A stretch of 64,000 bases of DNA from CAXTSE01 sp964246985. GTDB lineage: Bacteria; Actinomycetota; Actinomycetes; Actinomycetales; Microbacteriaceae. The DNA is taken from assembly GCA_964246985.1 (NCBI GenBank), contig CAXTSE010000002.1, positions 1 to 64,000 on the forward strand. Reading direction: 5' to 3'. This document shows, piece by piece, positions 55,579-61,289 of the stretch. Each line of letters begins with the position of its first letter. Position 1 is the first letter of the stretch. The translations under genes and the position numbers were made by a program. The notes beneath the pieces were generated by a model. It worked only from the letters and a program-made list of their open reading frames with translations. It had not been told where the DNA came from and did not search any database.

Positions 55579-56901
55579 ATGAAGCTCAACAAGAAGGTCG
55601 CCTCCGTCGCGATCAGCGCGCTCGTGCTCGCTGGTCTCGCGGTGGGCGCCGCGCCGGCCCAGGCCGACGTCATCCCCGGCACCATCACGATCACCCCCAC
55701 GAGCGGCAACGTCTCCGACCAGTACTTCCTTCAGAGCATCGGCACGAGCGTCGGTGCCCCGGTGGGATACCGCGCCGCCAGCACCAACCAGATCTTCCAG
55801 AACGGCGTGCTGGTGGGCAACATGTCCAACCTCCGCACGACGTCGATGGCGGTCACGGCTGGGACGAACGGTCTCGACGGCAACCCGGCGTTCATGGACC
55901 GCTCCATCATCGGCTCGAACAACTTCGTGTCGAACAAGCAGCTCAACTCGCCGCTCCTCCAGGGCACCCCGCTGCAGACCGGCAACTTCGAGCTGCGGTA
56001 CTACTTCCACGCCCTGAGCACGTCGCTGGACCTCGTCAACGACAAGTACCTGACGATGACGCTCTACTACGACGCCGCAACCGGCAACTGGGGGCCGCCG
56101 GCGGCTCCCGCGACTCCGACGACCACGTCGCTGTCGGCGACCACGACGGCCGCGGCCGGTGAGGTCGCACTCAGCGCCGCCGTCAAGAACGCAGGCGGCA
56201 CCGTGCTGACTGCGGCGCCGGGCAGCATCGTGTTCAAGGAGGGCGCGACCACCGTCGCGACCGTCCCCGTCGCGGCCGGCCTCGCGTCGACCACGCTGAC
56301 CGGTGTGGCCAACGGCTCGCACGTCTACACGGCGACCTATGTCCCGACCGGCACCGCATACGCGACGTCGACCTCGGCGACTGCCACGGTGCAGCTCGGT
56401 TCGCTTGTCGCCCCGGTCACGGGTGCTCCGTCGAACATCACGGTTGCGATCCCGACCGGTGTCGGCAACCTGTACCTGACGAGCTACTCGGCCAGCGTCG
56501 ACCTCGGCACGGCGGTCCGCAACGGCAGCACGCTCGACGCGTCGGGCACGTTCTACGCGGTCGTCACGGACGAGCGTCAGCTCGACTACCCGGAGTGGAA
56601 CCTGAAGGGCCAGATCGGCGACTTCACCAAGGTCGGCGCTCCGACGACGGTCCTCGACGGCAAGTACCTCGGGTGGACCCCCGCGGTCGCGCCCGACGGT
56701 GTCGCCATCGGCAGCACCCCCGGCCCGGTCGTCGCCCCGGCGCCGGCCAGCACCGGCCTCAAGGTGGTCAGCCTGCTCGCCAAGGGCCAGCCGAACGCCG
56801 CGAACACGGTCACCTCCGCGTCGGCTCTGCTGCTCCTCAAGGCGCCGACCAACACGCCGGCCGGCCAGTACAACGCAACCCTGACCCTGACCCTCATCTG
56901 A
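55579..56901 (+). CDS. Secreted Ig-like protein with C-terminal WxL-like domain
   Basis: The 440-residue protein has a signal peptide (cleavage after about residue 29, APAQA), an N-terminal beta domain, an Ig-like (bacterial Big-type) domain (about 172-275) and a C-terminal part that reads like a WxL domain: PEWNLKGQIGDFT with W340-N-L342, LDGKYLGWTPAV, and the end PAGQYNATLTLTLI, where Firmicute WxL proteins have ATLTWTL. The second Trp is thus missing. WxL domains bind peptidoglycan and work with DUF916 proteins, one of which is encoded next. Likely a wall-associated surface protein. Confidence 0.8.
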   Translation: MKLNKKVASVAISALVLAGLAVGAAPAQADVIPGTITITPTSGNVSDQYFLQSIGTSVGAPVGYRAASTNQIFQNGVLVGNMSNLRTTSMAVTAGTNGLDGNPAFMDRSIIGSNNFVSNKQLNSPLLQGTPLQTGNFELRYYFHALSTSLDLVNDKYLTMTLYYDAATGNWGPPAAPATPTTTSLSATTTAAAGEVALSAAVKNAGGTVLTAAPGSIVFKEGATTVATVPVAAGLASTTLTGVANGSHVYTATYVPTGTAYATSTSATATVQLGSLVAPVTGAPSNITVAIPTGVGNLYLTSYSASVDLGTAVRNGSTLDASGTFYAVVTDERQLDYPEWNLKGQIGDFTKVGAPTTVLDGKYLGWTPAVAPDGVAIGSTPGPVVAPAPASTGLKVVSLLAKGQPNAANTVTSASALLLLKAPTNTPAGQYNATLTLTLI

Positions 56902-56931
56902 CGATCGAGGTAAGGATCACCCCCGCATGAC

Positions 56932-56971
56932 AGGCGGGGCGGGCTGACCATCCGGGTCACCCGCCCCGCTT
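56932..56971 (+). terminator. Strong GC hairpin after the WxL-like gene
   Basis: A 10-base perfect stem, GCGGGGCGGG (56934-56943) with CCCGCCCCGC (56960-56969), is extended outward by two pairs and inward by TGACC/GGTCA (56945-56949 with 56955-56959) across one unpaired base, giving nearly one 17-base hairpin. It begins 31 bases after the stop codon. Only two T follow, which is usual in high-GC actinobacteria. It may end most transcripts from the secreted-protein genes and let a minority reach the genes for anchoring and pstB. Confidence 0.7.
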
Positions 56972-57026
56972 GCGGCGTGTCCCGCAGCCCCGGCCGTGGC
57001 CCTCGATGTGCGCCGGGCCATGCGTA

Positions 57027-57048
57027 GTTCACCCATCGTTGGCCCCGT
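57027..57048 (+). promoter_or_regulatory. Possible two-unit Pho box upstream of the DUF916 gene
   Basis: GTTCACCCATC (57027-57037) is directly followed by GTTGGCCCCGT (57038-57048), two 11-base units. The first closely follows the actinobacterial PhoP unit (GTTCACC), the second only partly. It lies 28 bases before the DUF916 start and just after the strong hairpin, so it could drive a second transcript through the sortase-like gene and pstB. Confidence 0.35.
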
Positions 57049-57076
57049 GCTTCCCTCGACCTGATTGGCTCCGTCA

Positions 57077-58321
57077 ATGCCCCGAAACCCTGCGGGCGCC
57101 GCAACCCTCCTCGCCGCGGCACTCGTGCTCTTTCCCGTCGCTCTGACTCCGGCGACCGCCGTCTCGGATGCGACCGCACTCGGATCAGCACCGTCGCGTG
57201 ACTCCAGCCAGATGGTCGTCGACGCCGACGGACCGGTGACGTGGAGCGTCGAGCCGGCGCCCACGGCCGAAGGCGGACGGCGGGCCTTCACCTACGACGT
57301 CGATCCGGGGACGCAGATCGTCGACAGCTTCCTCATCACCAACGCCGGTGACGTCGCTGCCGACTTCATCGTCTACGCGACCGACGCCTTCACCGATCCG
57401 GACACCGCCAGCTTCTCGCTGCTCAGCCGGGATGAGCCGCCGACCGACCTGGGGTCCTGGATCACACCGGCAGTCGCCACGGTCACCATCGACCCCGGCA
57501 TGCAGGCGACGATCCCCTTCAACCTGGTGATCCCGTCGGATGCGACTCCGGGTGACCACTCAGCCGGTGTGATCGCCGCCGTGCTCACCGAATCCGAGGA
57601 TGCGGAAGGCTCTGCGGTTGTGCTCGAGCAGCGAGTCGGGGCGCGCGTCTACATGACCGTGTCCGGCGCAGCCGTGGCGGGAGCCGAGGTTCAGGGACTC
57701 ACGTCGTCGTTCACTCCGTCGCTGAACCCCTTCGCACCCGGTGAGCTCACCGTGCGGTACGACGTGCGCAACACCGGCAACAAGCGCATCGATATCGAGC
57801 AGGCACTCCGCGCCGAGGGCATCTTCGGGCTCGCGATCGGATCGTCCGATCCGGAGCCGGTGATGAACCTTCTGCCGCGGCAGCTCGTGCACGTCGAGGT
57901 CACCCTCACCGGGGTGGCGGCGCTCCTGTACGCCCAGTCGACCGTGGGGCTCACTCCAGGGCCGGTCGGAAGCGCCACGGCGTCCGACTCCGGCCCGACA
58001 GGCGCCACGCCGACGCCGACCGCGGCGGCCGGCGACGCGGCGGTCCCTGATCCCGCCGCCACGACGACCGGAGCGCCGATCGATCCGGATCAGACGACCG
58101 TCGACTACGAGGGGGTCTCGGCGCAGTCCACCACGATCGCGATCTCGTGGACGCTCCTGGGTCTCGTCGTCCTCGTCATCGCCATCGTCTTCTTCGTGGT
58201 GCGGTACGTCCGCGGGACGCGCGAGCGCATGTACGCGGCGATCGACGAGGCAGCCGATGCCGCTCGACAGGAGGCCCTCGCGCAGAGGCAGAGCGAGACC
58301 GCCGGGGCGAGCAGCCGATGA
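57077..58321 (+). CDS. DUF916-type WxL-interacting surface protein
   Basis: The 414-residue protein has a signal peptide (about 1-29), a DUF916-like domain (about 60-200) with FTYDVDPGTQIVDSFLITNA, FIVYATDAF, the LGSWITP strand, IPFNLVIPSDATPGDHSAGVIA and QRVGARVYMTVSGA, a second beta domain (VRYDVRNTGNKRIDIE), a Pro/Thr/Ala-rich stretch, one span (about 358-380) and a basic tail. In Firmicutes such proteins (WxLIP) bind WxL proteins and peptidoglycan. The ATG at 57077 gives the best signal peptide, although no clear ribosome-binding site precedes it. It overlaps the next gene by ATGA. Confidence 0.85.
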   Translation: MPRNPAGAATLLAAALVLFPVALTPATAVSDATALGSAPSRDSSQMVVDADGPVTWSVEPAPTAEGGRRAFTYDVDPGTQIVDSFLITNAGDVAADFIVYATDAFTDPDTASFSLLSRDEPPTDLGSWITPAVATVTIDPGMQATIPFNLVIPSDATPGDHSAGVIAAVLTESEDAEGSAVVLEQRVGARVYMTVSGAAVAGAEVQGLTSSFTPSLNPFAPGELTVRYDVRNTGNKRIDIEQALRAEGIFGLAIGSSDPEPVMNLLPRQLVHVEVTLTGVAALLYAQSTVGLTPGPVGSATASDSGPTGATPTPTAAAGDAAVPDPAATTTGAPIDPDQTTVDYEGVSAQSTTIAISWTLLGLVVLVIAIVFFVVRYVRGTRERMYAAIDEAADAARQEALAQRQSETAGASSR

Positions 58322-59043
58322 GACGATCGCCTCGGACCCGCTGGGCCGTCGCCGCGGGGATCCCGCTTGTCCTCGGTCTCGTCGGCATGGGCATGGGGTC
58401 GAGCGCGGCGCTGGCTGCGCCATCCCCGACTCCGACGGCGAACGCGCCGGTCTCCGTGGTCATCCCCGGTGCGAGCTCGCCGAGCCCGAGCACGAGCGGA
58501 TCGCCCGGCACCGGCGGCGGGTCGACCGGCGGGGGATCGAACGGCGGGGGATCTACCGGCGGAGGGTCCGCCCCTGCCCCCGCGAACCCCGATGGATCGC
58601 CGGTGCCTCCGGCGCAGCCCGCCGAGGATGCGCCCAGGCTGAAGCTCGACAAGAAGCGTCTGCAGGCCGGCGAGTGGATCGTGGCCACCGCCTCCGGGTA
58701 TCAGCCGGGTGAGAAGGCGCAGGTCGTGCTCTATCCCGGTGCGGTCGTCATCGCCAGCTACACCGTCGGGGCGGACGGGACCTTCACGGCCCGCTTCCGC
58801 ATCCCCGAGGGCACCCGCACGGGCGCGGCCGTCCTCGAGGTGACCGGGTGGACTTCCGGGTATGTCGCGAACGGCAAGCTGGCGATCGTCGCGGGCGCCC
58901 CGGCGTCCGACAGCTGGCTGAGCCTGTGGTGGGTGTACATCGTCGTCGGCGCTCTCGGGCTTGCCGTGTTGTGGCTCGCGATCGCCTTCCGGCACACCAT
59001 CGCCACCCTGTTCGGTACTGCGGCGACGGGAACGCAGGCGTGA
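58318..59043 (+). CDS. Exported Gly/Ser-rich membrane protein
   Basis: The 241-residue protein has a signal peptide (about 1-34), a linker with repeated TGGGS/NGGGS units (about 62-84), a Pro/Ala part, a beta domain of about 85 residues (LKLDKKRLQAGEWIVATASG, VVLYPGAVVIASYTVGADG, ARFRIPEG) that looks Ig-like, and a membrane span (about 203-223) with a short tail. There is no LPXTG. It is translationally coupled to the DUF916 gene before it (ATGA) and the sortase-like gene after it (GTGA), so the three probably form one complex. No specific family is recognised. Confidence 0.8.
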   Translation: MRRSPRTRWAVAAGIPLVLGLVGMGMGSSAALAAPSPTPTANAPVSVVIPGASSPSPSTSGSPGTGGGSTGGGSNGGGSTGGGSAPAPANPDGSPVPPAQPAEDAPRLKLDKKRLQAGEWIVATASGYQPGEKAQVVLYPGAVVIASYTVGADGTFTARFRIPEGTRTGAAVLEVTGWTSGYVANGKLAIVAGAPASDSWLSLWWVYIVVGALGLAVLWLAIAFRHTIATLFGTAATGTQA

Positions 59044-59987
59044 CGATCGCCCCTCCCAAGCCCCCGGTCCGGCTGCCGATCTGGCTGCGCACTCCGCCCC
59101 GGAAGCCCCTGCAGCGAACGCCTCCCCTGACTCCCGCCGAGCCTCGATGGTGGTTCGGTGTGATGTGGCTCGCCGCGTCAGCTCTGCTCCTGGGATTCGT
59201 CGCCCACGTCACCCTGGTGGGGTCCCTGCAGCACGCGCGCTCCCAGTACGCGCTCTACCAGGAGCTGCGCGCCGATCTGGCTGAGGCGACGGCGCCACTC
59301 GGCCAGCTGGACTTCGACGAGGTGCTCGTCCCCGACGGGGCCCCCATCGGGATCATCTCCATCGACACCCCCGAGGTGAAGGTCGACGAGGTGTTCGTGC
59401 AGGGTACGACCGGCTCGGTACTGACCTCTGGACCGGGTCATCGCCGTGACACCGTGATGCCGGGTCAAGAGGGGACCAGCATCATCATGGGGCGACAGGC
59501 GACATACGGCGGTCCGTTCGGCTACCTCAGCGCGCTGGAGCCCGGCGACCGGATCACGATCACCACGGGGCAGGGCGAATCGACCTACGAGGTGATCGGC
59601 CTCAGGCGCGAAGGCGAGCTGCTTCCGCAAGCCCTCCAGGAGGGCGAGGGTCGACTCGAGCTCATCACGGCGGAGGGCAGTCCGCTGCTCCCCTCCGGCG
59701 TGCTCTACATCGACGCGGACCTCACGGGCGAGGTCAAGGACACGCCCTCGGCGGTATTCACCGACGCCGTGCTCCGCCCCGCCGAGTTCCCCATGGCGCC
59801 CGACGAGGACGGCTGGTTCTCGGTGCTGTTCTGGTCGCAGCTCGTGACCGCCGCCGCGATCGCCGTGCGGTGGGTTCGCGGCAGATGGGGCGTGTGGCAG
59901 ACCTGGACCATCGCCATCCCGATCCTGCTTCCCCTGGGCGCGGCGACATCCAATGCCGTCATGAACGTCCTGCCCAATCTGCTCTGA
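59040..59987 (+). CDS. Sortase-fold protein lacking catalytic residues (pseudo-sortase)
   Basis: The 315-residue protein has one span (about 38-58), an extracellular sortase-like domain (about 90-230) and two C-terminal spans (about 266-312). It follows class E sortases closely (GPGHRRDTVMPGQEGTSIIM, YGGPFGYLSALEPGDRITIT, STYEVIGL), but the catalytic His of the AGH motif is Arg152 (MGRQ), the Cys of the TC motif is Ala211 (LITAEG), and no Arg follows at the usual place. It is therefore unlikely to join proteins to the wall and may act as a scaffold. It starts at a GTG overlapping the previous stop. Confidence 0.85.
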   Translation: MTIAPPKPPVRLPIWLRTPPRKPLQRTPPLTPAEPRWWFGVMWLAASALLLGFVAHVTLVGSLQHARSQYALYQELRADLAEATAPLGQLDFDEVLVPDGAPIGIISIDTPEVKVDEVFVQGTTGSVLTSGPGHRRDTVMPGQEGTSIIMGRQATYGGPFGYLSALEPGDRITITTGQGESTYEVIGLRREGELLPQALQEGEGRLELITAEGSPLLPSGVLYIDADLTGEVKDTPSAVFTDAVLRPAEFPMAPDEDGWFSVLFWSQLVTAAAIAVRWVRGRWGVWQTWTIAIPILLPLGAATSNAVMNVLPNLL

Positions 59988-60002
59988 CACCCGGAGGTTC
60001 CC

Positions 60003-60872
60003 TTGAGCACCGACACCCCGACCGAGGTCTTCACAGCCCTCATGCCCACGACCGCGCTTCCCGCAGCCGGCATTCAGCCGCCGCCTGTGCACAAGGACCT
60101 CGCGGTTCTCGACGCCCGTGCCATCTCGGCCTGGTTCGGAGAGCGGAAGGTGCTCGACCGGGTCGACCTCACGATGGAGGCCGGCCGCATCACGGCGCTC
60201 ATCGGGCCGTCGGGCTGCGGCAAGTCGACCTTCCTCCGCATCCTCAATCGGATGCACGAGATGATCCCGTCGGCATCCCTGGCCGGCGAGGTGCTCCTCG
60301 ACGGCGAGGACATCTACGGCGCGAGTCGACGCCTGACGCAGGCGCGCCGAGACATCGGCATGGTGTTCCAGAAGCCGAACCCGTTCCCCGCGATGTCGAT
60401 CTACGACAACGTGATCGCGGGCCTCAAGCTCACCGGCCAGCGCACGTCGGGCTCGGCGAAGGACGATCTGGTCGAGAGCTCGCTCGTCAAGGCGGGGTTG
60501 TGGAAGGAGGTCCGTGACCGTCTGCGCCAGCCAGGCGGCGGACTCTCCGGCGGGCAGCAGCAGCGTCTCTGCATCGCGCGGTCGATCGCGATCAAGCCGC
60601 GGGTGCTGCTGATGGACGAGCCGTGCTCGGCGCTCGACCCCACGTCGACCCGTGTCATCGAGGAGACCATGGTCGAGCTCGCCCGCGAGGTCACGATCGT
60701 GATCGTCACGCACAACATGCAGCAGGCGCAGCGCGTCTCCGACAACTGCGCCTTCTTCCTCGCGTCCCAGGGCACGCCCGGTGCGATCGTCGAGCAGGGT
60801 CCGACCGACAAGATGTTCTCCTCGCCCGAGGACTCGCGCACGGAGGACTACGTCAACGGACGCTTCGGGTAG
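60003..60872 (+). CDS. pstB: Phosphate ABC transporter ATP-binding protein PstB
   Basis: PstB powers the phosphate importer formed by PstC and PstA. The 289-residue ATPase has Walker A GPSGCGKST, the PstB-type VFQKPNPFPAMSIYDNV, signature LSGGQQQRLCIARSIA, Walker B LLMDEPCSALDP and the switch His in VTHNMQQAQR. An N-terminal extension of about 35 residues is unusual. It starts at TTG (60003) with GGAGG seven bases upstream, and is separated from pstA by six genes for surface proteins but stays on the same strand. Confidence 0.95.
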   Translation: MSTDTPTEVFTALMPTTALPAAGIQPPPVHKDLAVLDARAISAWFGERKVLDRVDLTMEAGRITALIGPSGCGKSTFLRILNRMHEMIPSASLAGEVLLDGEDIYGASRRLTQARRDIGMVFQKPNPFPAMSIYDNVIAGLKLTGQRTSGSAKDDLVESSLVKAGLWKEVRDRLRQPGGGLSGGQQQRLCIARSIAIKPRVLLMDEPCSALDPTSTRVIEETMVELAREVTIVIVTHNMQQAQRVSDNCAFFLASQGTPGAIVEQGPTDKMFSSPEDSRTEDYVNGRFG

Positions 60873-60899
60873 CCGACACTCGTTCGCTACGATCCCGGC

Positions 60900-61286
60900 A
60901 TGACCGCGTCCCCATCCGATCGCGGCACCACCGGTGCCGCCGCCCCCGACGGCCCGGCGGCGGTCGACGCCTACATCGCCGGGTTCCCGCCGGAGGTCCA
61001 GGAGACCCTCACGCGCATCCGGCGTCTCGTCCACGACGCCGACCCGGCGGTGACGGAGGCGATCAAGTACGGGATGCCCGCGATGGTGATCGACGGGCGG
61101 CACACCATCTACTTCGCCGGCTGGACGAAGCACGTCGCGGTCTACCCGGTGCCGACGGCCGCGGAGCCGCTCGAATCGGAGCTCGCGCCGTATCGGGCCG
61201 CGACGGACACCATCAAGTTCATGCACGCGGCGCCGGTGCCCTGGCCGCTGGTCGAGCGCCTGATCGCGTTCCTCGCCGGACGCTGA
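60900..61286 (+). CDS. DUF1801 domain-containing protein
   Basis: The 128-residue protein has a disordered N-terminus (about 1-20) and a DUF1801 domain: VDAYIAGFPPEVQETLTRIRRLV, EAIKYGMPAMVIDGRHTIYFAGWTKHVAVYP and TIKFMHAAPVPWPLVERLI. Proteins of this type are small cytoplasmic proteins related to a bacterial frataxin-like iron chaperone (YdhG), with unknown roles in most bacteria. It begins 27 bases after pstB, possibly as a run-on gene, and meets the convergent aminotransferase gene three bases after its stop. Confidence 0.85.
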   Translation: MTASPSDRGTTGAAAPDGPAAVDAYIAGFPPEVQETLTRIRRLVHDADPAVTEAIKYGMPAMVIDGRHTIYFAGWTKHVAVYPVPTAAEPLESELAPYRAATDTIKFMHAAPVPWPLVERLIAFLAGR

Positions 61287-61289
61287 CGG

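Noticed and set aside
58318..59987. Active sortase with LPXTG substrates in the surface block
   Set aside because: No LPXTG-like motif is seen in the exported proteins, and the sortase-fold protein lacks His and Cys.
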